Assembly (NCBI GenBank): GCA_021229015.1
Contig: CM037794.1
Coordinates: 39,961,496 to 40,025,495 of the forward strand
Direction of reading: 5' to 3'
DNA from: Solen grandis
Lineage: Eukaryota; Mollusca; Bivalvia; Adapedonta; Solenidae
Length of the DNA: 64,000 bases
Made by a program: the position numbers and the translations under genes. Shown here in pieces: positions 1 to 12,957 of the stretch; position 1 is the stretch's first letter, and every line of letters begins with the position of its first letter. A model generated the notes under the pieces. That model made no database searches, was not told the DNA's origin, and was given only the letters and a program-made list of their open reading frames with translations.

Positions 1-747
1 TTGTTTATTTTAGCAATGAATCTAATCTTTCCCCATATGCTAGGTCACTTTAATATTCCACACTACCTAAGGTTAATAAATAATGCTACTCTCCAGTAAT
101 GAGAGGTAAAATGGCACTTTGATGAAGTTAACGTTCCTCATTAAGACTGGTTTTAATTCTGTTTCAGGTACCGGTGTAAAAATCCTTCTGCTCGATATTC
201 TATCAATTATGGATGGCCAGCCCTAATTGATTATTCATGTCCAATTTGCTCTTATATGTATAGGGGTTAATGCAAGAATGCTATCAAATAGAGTTAATGT
301 AAAATATTCATGAGCTTGTTTTTTATGGTTCTGCTTGGGTATACGTTGTTGCATGCAACTGTTTGTTGTTCATTTCCAATGATTACTTGTTGGTCAGGAG
401 GGAATGCTGTTTTGAGCACTATGAAATGTTTATGTGAGCAGTTCTGAGCTTCTCTGTGGAGAGCAGGAGGAGTAGAGACCTGAGCTGCATTGAGTAAATG
501 TTGAACATGTCCTACTGAGGAATAGCTTTCAAATTTAAATGTCAGTTGAAAGGTTCATGTAAATCAAATTTTTCCAATAAGTTGAAAGATTGATATTAGC
601 ACGCAATTCTAAATTAATTGTATGCCACTGAGCTTTAAGCTCTGTAATAGCATTAAAGTAAATGAGCTTCCATTTAAAGCTGAGACACATGCCTGTTAAG
701 AAATAAGTTAATTTGCATAAATTTACTATTTTGATGTAAGCCTATAT
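1..747. other. Non-coding host DNA
   Basis: AT-rich sequence with frequent stops in all frames. I see no exon with splice sites, no RNA gene and no recognisable repeat. Confidence 0.5.
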
Positions 748-986
748 AACCCTTTCCCTCATAGAGGACACCATGAAAAGACCTATGCGAACAGCATAAA
801 ACCAGATCAGCCTGCAAGTAACTCGCAGGCTGATCAGGTTTTATGTTGTTCGCTGCTCCTCAGTGGTCTGGAAATGAGGACTTTGTAATTAAATTTGGTA
901 AGGTTTAACTGTGGTTTTCTGCAGATCAGGCTTTATGTGATACCTATTGAGGGCGTCAAAATGAGTATATATGAGGGAAAGGGATA
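748..986 (-). mobile_element. MITE copy 1 (240-bp family)
   Basis: A non-autonomous DNA-transposon-like repeat with terminal inverted repeats: AACCCTTTCCCTCATA on the left and its complement TATGAGGGAAAGGG on the right. The same element recurs at 2609-2836, 7106-7345 and 19039-19277; this copy is in the opposite orientation. TAA flanks both ends, which fits a 3-bp TWA target duplication of PIF/Harbinger type (inference). The centre holds a long near-perfect palindrome. There is no transposase ORF. Confidence 0.8.
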
Positions 987-2459
987 ACCGTTAAATTGCC
1001 CTGTGATAGGTTTGATTGTTACAAGAAATTCAGGCCATGCTTGAAATTTTAAAATATTGTTATCTCTACATTAAGTTTGAGAAATCATGTAAAATCTGCA
1101 AAAATGGGTAAAATTATTGCAAGAGGTTTCTGTTATTGCATAAAAAGTTGTTATTCACCCAATTGTGATCTGTATTAACTAAAGAAAAACTGGTCCTTAA
1201 CACTGGGAAAACATGTGTTAACAAGAAATTTCTTGCTGGCACGCTAACGACCATTTTGTCTTATACTTGTTCTAGGAAATTAACAAAAACATCTTGATGC
1301 ATGATGAGAAAATGTAGAGACAGAAGAAGGGAAAGAGATATAAAGGAGGAATAGAAAGATATTGATTTCTTTCAATTTAAATTTATTTTTACATCAATTA
1401 CAAGACAAGTTCTCACAATTTATACTCTCTCCTCTCATTAGTTCTTTTGAATGGAATTTCCAAAAGCTTTGGATCTGCAGTCATGTATGCACCTACCTAG
1501 CTAAACGCATGGATTTCTATTGTATCAAGTAAGCTACAAGCATGAAAAACATTTTAAGGATGATACATAAAATATGAACTGTTTACTGAAATTTTCAATT
1601 TTTCTTGCAAATTCTTGCAAGATTTTTATTCTAATTTTGTTGATAAATTTTATTTGATCTCAAGTGAGGGAAAACATAACCTGATAATAAAATCAACACA
1701 AATAAGTATTCTATTTCTTTTTTGTGTTTCTAATTCCTTATTCATACTTTCCATTCTTTTTCTTTCTCTCCTGCTTTTGAAATTCTACTTTAGGAGCCTC
1801 ATTTTATTTAACTTTATACATTATTTCATTGTTTTTGTCATACCTGATAAATATACATGTATTTTTTAACCTGACACAGTCGTTCTGACATTTCTTTAAA
1901 AAAAGGCCTGCAGGAAACTGTTACCAAAATAAAAATGATAAGATATCCTTCAGCACAGAATTGAAAAATGAAAAACAATGAGAACGGAAAACTTTTTAGA
2001 ATTTCCTGCTGTAAAATTTGTGACCTCCCTGTTTATTCCAGTGATAAATTAATTTTGGAAATTTATACCAATAAACATTATCGAGGTTCCTGCAAAAAGT
2101 TCTGACATTGAGTTTTGATTTTCATAACAATTAAACATAAAAAGTATCCCCCCCCCCCCCCCCAGTTACTGAAACACATTTTTTTTTTATTTATATTAAT
2201 AAAAATTAACTTTCTTAAAAAATTTTTTAATTAAAATTCTTTTTTTTATATTACTGTATAAAACTTAAACCGTCATATTTACTTATTTATGTAAATTTTG
2301 TAATTGCAAAACAATGTTTGTTTGTTATGCAAATAAAATATTGAATTGAAAAAAAGAAAAAAAAAGTCTTCTTTTAATAGAAAATTAATGAATATAAGGG
2401 CAAATCATATCATGTGGTTATTATAGGTTGGGGAAAGGGGAAATCACTCTGTCACAATT
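987..2459. other. Non-coding host DNA with low-complexity tracts
   Basis: AT-rich with no convincing exon. It contains a run of 16 C at 2148-2163 followed by T-rich sequence. The stop-free stretch near 1615-1869 lacks an ATG at its start and reads as T-rich hydrophobic noise. Confidence 0.5.
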
Positions 2460-2896
2460 TTAATCCTTTCCCTCATATAGACTCATTTTGACACATTTTC
2501 AAACAGAACAAACCTGATCAGACAGATCCTTCCAATTGTTTTCTGCTCTGTTTGCTCATACACTTCAGTTCTACACAGTCTACATGGCAAAGAAAATATA
2601 ATTCCTTATCCCTTTCCCTCATATAGACTCATTTTGACGCACTCACATAAAGCCTGATCTGCAGAAAACCACAGTTAAACCTTACCAAATTTAATTACAA
2701 AATCCTCATTTCCAGACCACTGAGGAGCAGCGAACAGCATAAAACCTGATCAGCCTGTAATTCACTCGCAGGCTGATCTGGTTTTATGCTGTTCGCATAG
2801 GTCTTTTCATGGTTTCCTCTATGAGGGAAAGGGTTAATTTACTACTTAAAAATCATATTTAATTTGTGCTTGAATATTCATGAGGTAAAGGGTTAG
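2460..2896 (+). mobile_element. Older MITE-like element interrupted by MITE copy 2
   Basis: The outer element starts with CCTTTCCCTCATATAGACTC at 2464 and ends near ATGAGGTAAAGGGTT at 2881-2895. The stretch 2570-2608 plus 2837-2895 resembles the uninterrupted element at 6924-7066 (shared "tctacac.gtctaca", "caaagaaaa" and "gaatattcatgag.taaagggtt"). MITE copy 2 sits between the halves, so the outer element is older. Confidence 0.55.
2609..2836 (+). mobile_element. MITE copy 2 (240-bp family), nested
   Basis: Same terminal inverted repeats and same internal palindrome as the copies at 748, 7106 and 19039. It is slightly shorter because it lacks the "ataggtac" segment after the left end. It lies inside another repeat. 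Confidence 0.8.
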
Positions 2897-3022
2897 GAAG
2901 TTTACCCTATATATAAGGTGAGGCAAGAATAGTCCTTCATGATGAATCAAATTATAAGCTGTCACGACGTGATAGTTAAGCCCTGTTTGGGATATCGGTA
3001 AGTATATTAAGAGAGCAAATTG

Positions 3023-3834
3023 AAACAAGAGGGCCATTATGGTCCTTAATCGCTCACCTGAGAAATATTGCTTTCAATGGTTTATAATATGAACATACTT
3101 AAAGTGGGACCAATTTTGACACAGGGCCATGATTAAAAACAAACTTTGGTAAGGTCATTATTTTAACAACTTTTGTAGTAGTTCACAAGACAATTCTACA
3201 TACCAAATATCCAAGCTCTAAGCCTTGCAGTATTTCAGGAGATGATTTTTCTATTTTTCCTATGTAAAATCAAGTGACCCCTAGGGCAGGGCCAATTTTC
3301 ACCCAAGGGCCATGATTTGAACAACTTAAGTAGAGATCCACCAGACAATACTACATACCCAATATCTTAACACCAGGCCATGTGGTTTCTGATGAGAAGA
3401 AAATTTTCTAGGTTTTCCCTATATAAGCCTATGTAAAATAAAGTGACCCCTGGGGCAGGGCAAATTTTGACCCTAGGGCCATGATTTGAACAATTTTTGT
3501 AAAGGTTTATAAGACAATTCTATACGCTGTAGGCCTTACAGTTTTGCAGGAGAAGATTTTCTAAGATTGCATTTTAAAATCTATTTTTAGCTCCTGTGAC
3601 CTACTTTTTCAACCAATCATAATAATTTGTACAATTTTGTTAGAGGACATCATAAGGATGATTCCTGTGAAATTTTGTCAAAATCCCTTCAGCAGATTAG
3701 GAGGAGATGTTGTTTAATGGAAAAAGTTGACGCAAGACGCAAGCACGCACGGACAGATGGACGGACGACAGACGCCGGACAAAAGGCAATCATAAAAGCT
3801 CACCATGAGAACATTGTGCTCAGGTGAGCTAATT
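3023..3834 (+). repeat. Dispersed bivalve repeat, full-length copy
   Basis: It begins near "agggccattatggtcc", with CGCTCACCTGAG close to the left edge, and ends with CTCAGGTGAGCTAAT, so the ends are inverted. Internally it repeats "gacccc.ggggc.gggcc" and "caattctacatacc" modules. The 3' part has "gttgacgcaagacgc" and "gacgccggacaaaaggc". Repeats of this look are widespread in bivalve genomes (family knowledge). The 66-residue ORF inside it is repeat-derived and not a gene. Confidence 0.6.
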
Positions 3835-4453
3835 ATCTAAGCTCTAGGCCTTATGGATTCATAAAAGAAGATTTTTAAGATTTTCCTATATAACTCTATG
3901 TAAAACAAGTAATCCCTGGTGCGGGATCATTTATCACAATAGGGCTATGATTTGAACAATCTTGGTAATGAACAATTAGATGATGCTACATACCAAATAT
4001 CTTAGCTCTAGGCCTTATGGTTTCATAGGAGAAGATTTTGAAAGTTTTTCACTATATAAACCTATGAAAAATAAAATGACCCCTGGGGCGGAGCCAATTT
4101 TGACCCCAAGGTCATGATCTGAACAACTTTTGTAGATGTTCATAAGACAATTCTACATACCAATTATTAAAGCTCTAGGCCTTACAGTTTTGCAGGAGAA
4201 TATTTTCTAAGATTGCATTTTAAAAATCTATTTTTAGCTCATGTGACCTACTTATTCACCCAATCAAAATAATTTGAACAACTTTGATAGAGGTCATGAT
4301 AAGGATGATTCCTGTGAAGTTTGGTCAAAATCCATCCAGTGATTTAGGAGGAGAAGTTGTTTAAAAGAAAAGTTGACGCAAGACGCACGGACGCCGGACA
4401 AAAGGCGATCACAAAAGCTCACCATGAGCATGTTGTGCTCAGGTGAGCTAATA
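3835..4453 (+). repeat. Second, 5'-truncated copy of the 3.0-kb dispersed repeat
   Basis: It repeats the body of the preceding element ("ccctggggcggagccaattttgacc"-type segment, "gttgacgcaagacgcacgg") and ends with the same CTCAGGTGAGCTAAT end. The two copies lie head to tail, so this looks like a tandem duplication or an internal expansion. Confidence 0.55.
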
Positions 4454-4685
4454 ATACATGAAGGAGGCAATATCAGTGTTGGACACTCAAGGTAGCCAAG
4501 TCTGGTTAGACTGTCAACCTTTGGAGCAGTTGGTCATGCATTCAATCAGTAAAAAACCTAGAATGATTTACAAAAAAAAAATGTGGTCACTTAGAACCCT
4601 AACTATGCTACATTTCTTTACTGGACTTGTCCTTTCTGCATTTTAGAATGTACAATTAGATGTTAGATGTTTATGGGGGTGCTTG

Positions 4686-5115
4686 CTAAAACCTTATTGA
4701 CTGAATAGTGAACAGTGCAGACCATGATCAGACTGCACAGTGAACAGTGCAGACCATGATCAGACTGCACAGTGAACAGTGCAGACCATGATCAGACTGC
4801 ACAGACTGAATAGTGAACAGTACAGACCATGATCAGACTGCACAGACTGAATTGTGAACAGTACAGACCATGATCAGACTGCACAGACTGAATAGTGAAC
4901 AGTACAGACCATGATCAGACTGCACAGACTGAATAGTGAACAGTACAGACCATGGTCAGACTGCACAGACTGAACAGTGAACAGTACAGACCATGATCAA
5001 ACTGCACAGACTGAACAGTGAACAGTACAGACCATGATCAGACTGCACAGACTGAATAGTGAACAGTACAGACCATGATCAGACTGAACAGTGAACAGTG
5101 CAGACCATGATCAGA
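4686..5115 (+). repeat. Tandem repeat, 32- and about 42-bp units
   Basis: About eleven units built on "gaacagtgcagaccatgatc" plus "agactgcacag". The first units have a 32-bp period; later ones add "actgaatagt" to reach about 42 bp. Both strands give open frames only because the unit carries few stops. I see no coding evidence. Confidence 0.85.
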
Positions 5116-5310
5116 CTGCACATATGTCTGTAGCTGATTTTGGTCTGCATTGGTTGCAAAAGCAGTCACAAGTGCCCATAGCTTTGTTAGTGTTAGATAT
5201 ATTAATAATTTCATGTTTGGGCAGTACATATTCCCGAGAACACTTTCAGTTAAAAAATATTTCATATAAATATTGGGCATACAATATTTAAAAAGTGTTG
5301 TTCTATACTT

Positions 5311-6150
5311 ACTGTAATCAGTCAAGTATAGTGCGCATTTATGTGAGTTCTATTTCGATTTCAAAAAAGGGGTGCACACACTACAAGGGAATTCAGATTT
5401 TTCATCGTTTCCCTAATTTAGCATCACCCACAAAGAGGCTGTATTGGCAAAGTCTTTGGGTATATTTCATTCTATAAATTGGTATTAAAGCTTTATTGTA
5501 TATACTTGCCTGTAATTTATATCTGTTTTTTGTTTTCTGTCATATAATTTTGAAATAAATACATACGAAATCATTGATCTCATATTTATATTTCTGTTTA
5601 TTTCGGTTTATTTCTGGATTCAACCAGAACTTCTGTATGGTACTGTACTTTACATATTAATTAAATGACAACATGCAGTCAAATGCAATGTTTAATAGTC
5701 ATTACTGAGACCAAACATAATGATACAATCATTTTATTGTTTTTAATTCATTCAGACAATATTCTGACCAGTCTGTTTCATTTTTGACAGAACTGTTGGG
5801 TGTATGATAACTGAGTACTACAAATACATATTGGGAAAGGGACTTGCGACAAACAAACTACACGGTATCAACATTTTAAGACAATTACTCAAACTCTCAG
5901 CTATAATTTACATCACGGTAACAATGCAAATTGCATGTGGATACTAGATATGTGAATAATAAGCGTCACATTACTGACTTGTACAGCAATCGAACATCTG
6001 CAAAACATACGAGGCAGTACGGCAGCCACCTCGAAGTATCAAGAGGGGGTACTCATTATTAAAGGGAAACAGATTTTTTCCAAGGTTTTGAACCTCAAAC
6101 ATAGGGTGCACATTATACATGGATGCACACAATACATGAGTGTTTACGGT
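5311..6150. mobile_element. Possible non-autonomous DNA transposon
   Basis: The left edge (ACTGTAATCAGTCAAGTATA) and the right edge (ending TGAGTGTTTACGGT) are imperfect inverted repeats over about 27 bp, with roughly three quarters of positions matching by eye. "ggggtgcaca" and "agggtgcaca" recur inside each end. No transposase ORF is present between them. The boundaries are approximate. Confidence 0.35.
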
Positions 6151-6923
6151 AATATATACACCGAAAGAAATGATTCATTAAAAACGATGAAAACCTAAAT
6201 GCACACTTAGTCTTGCAACTGAATATATATGTATGTTCATATTTATCAATTAATGATGGCAACCGCAAAATGTACTAACATAATGGCCAGTTTCAACAAT
6301 TATGTGTGAAAACAGATCAAATATATATGAAAATGAACCAATAAATCTGATAATTCACAATTTACGTCAGATAACAGTTAAATAATCTTAAAATGAAAGT
6401 AAATTGAACATCGGCTCCACCCAAATATGTTTACAGCATAACTGATATGACCTTCGAATCCCATTCTTGAGCTCGATTTTTGCTGACATGTTATTAAATC
6501 AAGACAAAAAGGAATTCAGTTAGTATATAAATCTATATGTATATGTATGTAGGAATTCAAAGCATAGAATCACCTGCAATGGTGTTAATGGGTTGTCCTT
6601 CTTGAACTTTATTGTAATTTTCGAGTACTAATGTATTTACCATGTTAATCATTCCTATATCTCTGACTCAAAGATAGCCCTCTCTTCTATTTTATGTCCA
6701 TCTACAAGAAAATATTGACCGAAAACCTTGTAAATAGGTCCCATGATATAAACTTGCAACTTTCTCATTATCGGAGAACTCACAAGCCACGATAGGGTTT
6801 AACATATATCAATCATGGCATTGTTTTGATATAGGGGAATCTCCATCTGATGTTGTTTGTGACTTAGATGGTCAGCATACTTTAGGGATAAAGAAATAAC
6901 AATTTTCTAAGGTTCTTTCTCAA
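6151..6923. other. Non-coding host DNA
   Basis: No exon, RNA gene or repeat recognised. Confidence 0.45.
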
Positions 6924-7066
6924 CCCTTTACCACATATATTCTACACTGTCTGTACATCAAAGAAAAATTCTATTGTTTCATATGTATATCATTTTAAAG
7001 TTCAGTAAATTAATATTTGTTAGGCCATATATTTTCACATGAATATTCATGAGATAAAGGGTTATT
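6924..7066 (+). mobile_element. Short MITE-like element
   Basis: It begins AACCCTTTACCACAT and ends ATGAGATAAAGGGTT, giving inverted ends related to those of the 240-bp MITE. The interior matches the flanks of the nested element at 2570-2896. Confidence 0.55.
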
Positions 7067-7105
7067 GGGTGACCTTTTAATCTGAATACATTAGTACATT
7101 GCCAT

Positions 7106-7345
7106 AACCCTTTCCCTCATATAGACTCATTTTGACGCACTCAATAGGTACCACATAAAGCCTGATCTGCAGAAAACCACAGTTAAACCTTACCTTATTT
7201 AATTACAAAATCCTCATTTCCAGACCACTGAGGAGCAGCGAACAGCATAAAACCTGATCAGCCTGCGAGTTACTCGCAGGCTGATCTGGTTTTATGTTGT
7301 TCGCCTAGGTCTTTTCATGGTTTCCTCTATGAGGGAAAGGGTTAA
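7106..7345 (+). mobile_element. MITE copy 3 (240-bp family)
   Basis: Intact copy with terminal inverted repeats and TAA at both flanks. The central palindrome spans 7238-7304: a stem of about 32 bp with a 3-nt loop and one or two mismatches. Confidence 0.85.
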
Positions 7346-10300
7346 AGGACTCTTGTTATATCCTTGTTTGTGGTGAAAACATCAATGTCATCCTTCGTCA
7401 GATCATGCAAATTTCAAAAGGTCATGGATCCGTTTATCGTTTTATGTTCCAGAAAGCTAGAGTTCTATTACAAATTAACACATATCCTGATGTAAATCTT
7501 TATAAAGCCATTCACACTTCTCATTAACCAGCCCCCACCCCCTCAGCACACACAATCTAATAATAACAAGAAAGATATTTGGCACCGATGGGATATAATG
7601 TAAAGCGTCCCTAACACTGGAGTTGAGTAACTGTCCTGTAAGCATATGGAGAAGGTGAAATAGAGTATGATAAACTGCATTGAAAAAACTAAATATTTAT
7701 CAAAGAAACTAATTCATTCCAAATACTTCATTGTCCATGAATTCTAAGCATGTTTCAGCTAGTTGTGCGTAAACTTTTTTTCTCAACCAATGAAAATCAT
7801 TCAAATATTCATTTGGTCTTTATTTGTGTCATCATCAATAGATTGGTCAAATTTGAGATGAGATAGCTATGCTGAAAAAAGAAATAATATCACAGTATAT
7901 GCATTGTGTACTTCAGGTTCATCCAAAACAAAGGAAGGATTCTACTGTTCTAGAAAATAATCTGAAATAATAATAATCAGTTCAAAGAAAATCAAAATTA
8001 ACTAGTTTTTTGGCCTAGTATCAAATTTACTATTCAGTGATTTAATGAGTAATTCCATATTCCTCACAGTGATTGTGAAGCCATTTAAAAGACAATCAAA
8101 GAGAAAACATAGTCTTGTTTGAGAGACCGTCTTGTTTCAGTGTCTTTTGATGTTTGGTTTCATTTCAAAAGAAGGTGGGCATGCAGGACATTTAGAAACA
8201 CTGAATGTGTTGCTTGAATCTTTCCCCAGGAGGCAGATTTTATTTTTAAATTCCTAAGGGACGGAGATTTGCTAAAATCAAAAGCTGCAGACGGAAATTG
8301 TGACCAAGAGTATTTCCAAGTTTGTCTCATCGATTCTTTCAAAATCATGACTGTTGGATATCCTCTTTTGTAAACTGGCTGTCCCTCTATTTGGTAGCTG
8401 GACCTTTGATGAGATATCACAGAATAAGATTTTTATCATCTCAAAATTTGAAAAAACTTAGAAGTCCCTGATTTACTGGTAAAGTGATTAAAACTGTTGA
8501 ATTTATGACATTATTGGCGTGTTTTGACATAACTGGTCTTGAATCTAATTTCTTTAAAATTTCAAAATTAGGGTAGTACTGTATTTTAATTTAGAATTAT
8601 TTGAATTTAATTGAGATGTTGCATGAAACACAAGCCAGTTGAAATGTTTTGTTGTTGTTGTTGTTGAAACAGTGGTGTTGTTGAGTTTGTGTACACCGAC
8701 ATCAGCCCTGCATTCATTTATCCCTCAAAGTCCACAACGTTAGCGTTTGTATCCCTGTTGTATCGTAGTGTATAGAGTGTAAGCAGGGAACCAAATCCGT
8801 AACATTTGCTAGCATTATGTTTAACCGAACGCAGCCCAGGTACCTGCAATATCAACAGACCTCAGTTTAATGATTACTGTTTTTTGCTTAAAAAAAGGAT
8901 AATTTAAAGTGTATAGATGCAGATAACTCATATGTTGACCTTAGCCTTTTCCTAACCAGAGCACTTATCTCTTAATCTCATTGATTGCCCTTAAGCCAGA
9001 AGGCCAGCTTAAGCCTAGCAAAAGAATAGCATGGCAGAATATCTGAATTGTTTTTGTCCATCAATTTGCTTTTGATGTTTCTTAATTGTGCTGTAATTCC
9101 AGTATCAATATGATACAAAATGAATATTTCATGACCTTTTTAGGCACAATTTAGTACTTAGGTCTAACCTAAGACCTGTCAAGAGAAATATTTTATGTTG
9201 TAAGAACTTGTTTGCAATTAATGTAAAAAAAATATAAGTAAAACAGATTAAAAAAAAAAAAAATAGATGATAATCAATGCAGAACAAATATAGCCTTCCA
9301 GAGTGGAAAATGTCTATAAAAAGTATATTGAAGTGACCCATTGAATATAAATAAGTATGTCAATGATCTTTCAACAGTTCTAAAGAGTTCTTGTATTGAC
9401 ATAAGACCACCTGCGTGAAAGCTTCTGTATTCACGTGCAGTTGCAATAACCATTGTGCCAAACTTGCAGATGGACATTGTATTTAAGTGTTCCTTTTTAC
9501 AGATCCTAAGCCAAATAAATGATTCATATTCATAAATAAAATGTATATGGAGAAGTCGGTGCAAAACTATTTTAACTGCTCCTTGATATGCAGTTACCAT
9601 AGTTTTGAAGCAATCTCACGATACATGTATTATAATGCCCTTAATCCATATATTTTGTAGCAGCCATGAAAATAACTAATGGAAATCCATAGACCTATTT
9701 ATTACAGTTATATACGTAACTGATTGTAGGATTGTCAATCCAGAAATCCAAAATGTCATCAAAAATGGCCACCATTAATTGTCACTAAAGTGAAAATATT
9801 ATAACTTAAATGATACAATTTTTGATAAAGGTACCAGCACATCAGTGTAACAATAATTATATAACTTTTATATAATTTAAAGTTGTAGTTGGGTGTGTCG
9901 GAGTAATGGTCAAGGTCACTGTGACTAAATATAAAAAGTGTTGTCATGGCTTCATGCTGTTGGGGTATAAATCCCTTTCAGTGATTGCTTTAGTTGGACA
10001 TGTTTTCTTATCTATATTTATCAGTTTTTATTTGAACATTCTTCTGATTGTAATTTTTTGTATAAAACAAGGGACATAACTCTTGCATATTTCCTTGCAA
10101 TACTTATATCAGAATAAATTGTATCTCTATTTTAATTGTGTGTATTTTTCAATGCTTGAACCATTATTCTCATTCCATTGTGTAAATCTTTAATCTCAGA
10201 TTATCAATGTCATCTCAGTTGGATAGTTATTTACTGCCAAATAGTTTTCTCCCCAGCAGCTGTTTTTCATTTAACCAATACGATGAGATATGTTGAAATA

Positions 10301-12957
10301 ATTACTGATCTTTTTACATCATAGATTGTTTTTTTTCTTCTTTGAATCCACCGATTATAGTTCAACATTAAAAGCAGAGTCTGTGGCAGTCAGCTGAGAA
10401 TCGTCAATAGTTTTCAGATGCCCTTGGAGGTTCGCGTCTTTTTTCTGGGCCTATGACTGTTCTAATGACCTGGATTTTTTGCATTGGTGTTAAAATTACA
10501 ATGCTTTCAAATTAAATTTGGGGAAAAAAACACAATTCATTTGAATAAATGAGAGTTGGAATCTAGGTCAATTTGCACACTGTTCCTTGGCATGTCGATA
10601 TGAAATTGAGGCTGGTGTGTTCTATTGAAAACAGCTGTAAGCTTATTCTCGTAAAAAAAATCCCTTTCCTCAAAGTTGATCGGCTGTAATTACATAGATA
10701 ATCAAATAAGCGATAAAAACTATGAGAACATTACTTAGACAAAAAAAATTAGGAAAAAAAATCCATAGAAAAATCAATTGAGCTGTGTTTAATCAGGGCA
10801 TTCGCTGGAGTTTGCATAACCATGCAGGAAGCTTAGATGGCATGCTTTCAACTGCTTAACGGTGATACGACAAATTCACTCGCATGTAGATAGAAGATAG
10901 AAAGAAAGAATGTGAAATAGCTCCGAAAATGTATTTGTTGCATAATTAGGAATGAAAAGGTTTCTAGGTACAGGGTAAACAATCAATACTTATCTGCTGT
11001 ATACATGTTCCCTTTGATTCAATCCCTGATGTTTCAAGTATCGGAGAAAACTTGTAGCCTTGCAAGGCATGTTCCATTTGTAGAAATTAAAGTAAATATA
11101 TGCACAGCTTTATAGCTTAGGTCACGAGACAAGAGATCTTTTCAATTGATGAAGCGTTCGGTGCTCACGGATCTTATTTCATATACATGTATCCACATTA
11201 TTTTTCACTTCGTAATATTTTTTTTATATTTTCCTGTAGACATAAGATAAAAAATTGAATAATTTCAACATGAAACCAATCAGATGTTATACATATTAAC
11301 AAACTTTTATATTCACATAAACGACCACAAACAAAACAAGTATGGAGTGTTTAAAGATTAGGATAACTGCTGGATAAGAATTAGAACTTACTGTCCGACT
11401 TCTTGAACACATGAAAATCATGAAAGTGCAATATGAAATAAGTAACATGCAGGTTGATCAGATTTGAAATTATTTGCCACTTCTCGATAACTTTGAGATA
11501 AGATAACATTGAACCAATCTGAGAATGTTATAGTTGGATCTGTATATATATCAAGACTAGTATCTCAAATTGGGCTTTCACTCAACTATAGAAAGAGCAA
11601 TGATCTAGTTGTGCTTAGTTACTACAGATCATAGCTGTCTTGCAGCATCATTGTTTTTTTTCCAAAATCGTTCCAGTCCACAGCTGTTCTTGTCTGTATA
11701 AGCTTCAGTAATTTAACACATTCGGTGTTACACAGGGACTCTCTCATTGATGATATAACTTTATTGTTTGTCTTTTTCCACGATGCACAAAATCATGTTT
11801 TGACCCTCATTGAAATTTGTCTCTTTATACCCATAAATTAAGGGATCATTTGATCTCCATTGGAAAAACAAAACAACATGGGAAAACCCATTGTATGTGA
11901 AATTAATGGTATAGATCTTTCTAGTGGTTAGAAAAATATTCAAATTATGTTATCTGATTTATCCAATAGCTATACTGGGATATCATGTAATTAATGCTTG
12001 ACTGTGTTAACACAAAATATGACCACATGTATTGTATATGATACTGTTTGTGAGCTGTTGACCAAGACTTGAATGAAAAATAAATTCCTTTTTAAAAGAA
12101 GGCTTGTCCAGTTTCTTATAAGCTGGTCTTATAATCCAAAGCATCTCTTGCTAAACTACCTACTGATTTAGTTCAAATCTTGGCCCCATTATAATAACGG
12201 AGAACCGTGGAATGGACTACAAGTTTGAATTTATCTTTCACAAATCGAAGCATAGTATCAGAACAAGCAGTCAATTTCTTATTGACAATTCTGAATCCCA
12301 CAATTCATATTAACTTTGGGAAACCCGTATATGATGTGTACACATACAGGGAATCACAGATCAAACTGAATATATGGCTTGTGGCTGGGCTACAGTGCCA
12401 TTCACCCCTATAAAATGGTGTCTTTCTTGGATAAATTTGAAAGGTCCATCTTCCATGGTTGCTTGTTTAAATATTCCTATTCTGTACTCCTCCTTGGTTG
12501 TCTCCTATACACCTGTGTCAACAAAAAACTTTCACAACTGAAATTGTTTTCTTTCTAATCATTTGGAATTTAATTCAGTTAAACTTGAACTGCTAGAGAG
12601 TTTGCATAAATAGCAAAGGTTTGTTAGCATTGCACAAATTCTTCTAGAAAAATGTAAAATTCAGAAAAAGTGAAAGTTTTTTTTCTTTATAAGAAGATAT
12701 TTCAAGAGGTTTTTGCCTACTCATAAGTTGAGCCTTCTTAATTGTGGGAGAAAAGTCCTATTTAATGTTTCTTTTCTTCTATGAACATGATTAACAAAAC
12801 TTGACATCTTAGTCGTATTGCTTAGAAATCTTAGAAAAGAAAATAGCAAATGACTCTGAACTGCAATTCTATAATGTTAACATGAACATACTTATGAAAA
12901 TAACAATGGTTCCACTGTTTTGTCAAGAATGAAGATATGACTCACCAAATATGGACA
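7346..12957. other. Long non-coding stretch, probably intronic or intergenic
   Basis: About 5.6 kb of mostly single-copy AT-rich DNA. Several stop-free stretches are shorter than 110 codons and lack codon character or splice sites. At 10684-10740 several TAATTA/GATAATCAA-like sites cluster. A dispersed-repeat fragment lies at 8725-8845. Confidence 0.45.
8725..8845 (+). repeat. Dispersed repeat fragment shared with 48.5 kb
   Basis: It shares "ttagcgtttg.atccctg", "agtgtaagc.gggg"-like and "ccaaaatccgtaac"-like blocks in the same order with 48470-48580. The two diverged copies imply an old dispersed element of unknown class. Confidence 0.45.

Noticed and set aside
3627..3827. 66-codon ORF
   Set aside because: Lies wholly within a dispersed repeat and ends at its terminal sequence.
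4686..5115. CRISPR-like array
   Set aside because: The units are contiguous with no unique spacers, and the genome is eukaryotic.
8160..8420. 86-codon minus-strand ORF
   Set aside because: No domain, no splice signals in phase and no second line of support.
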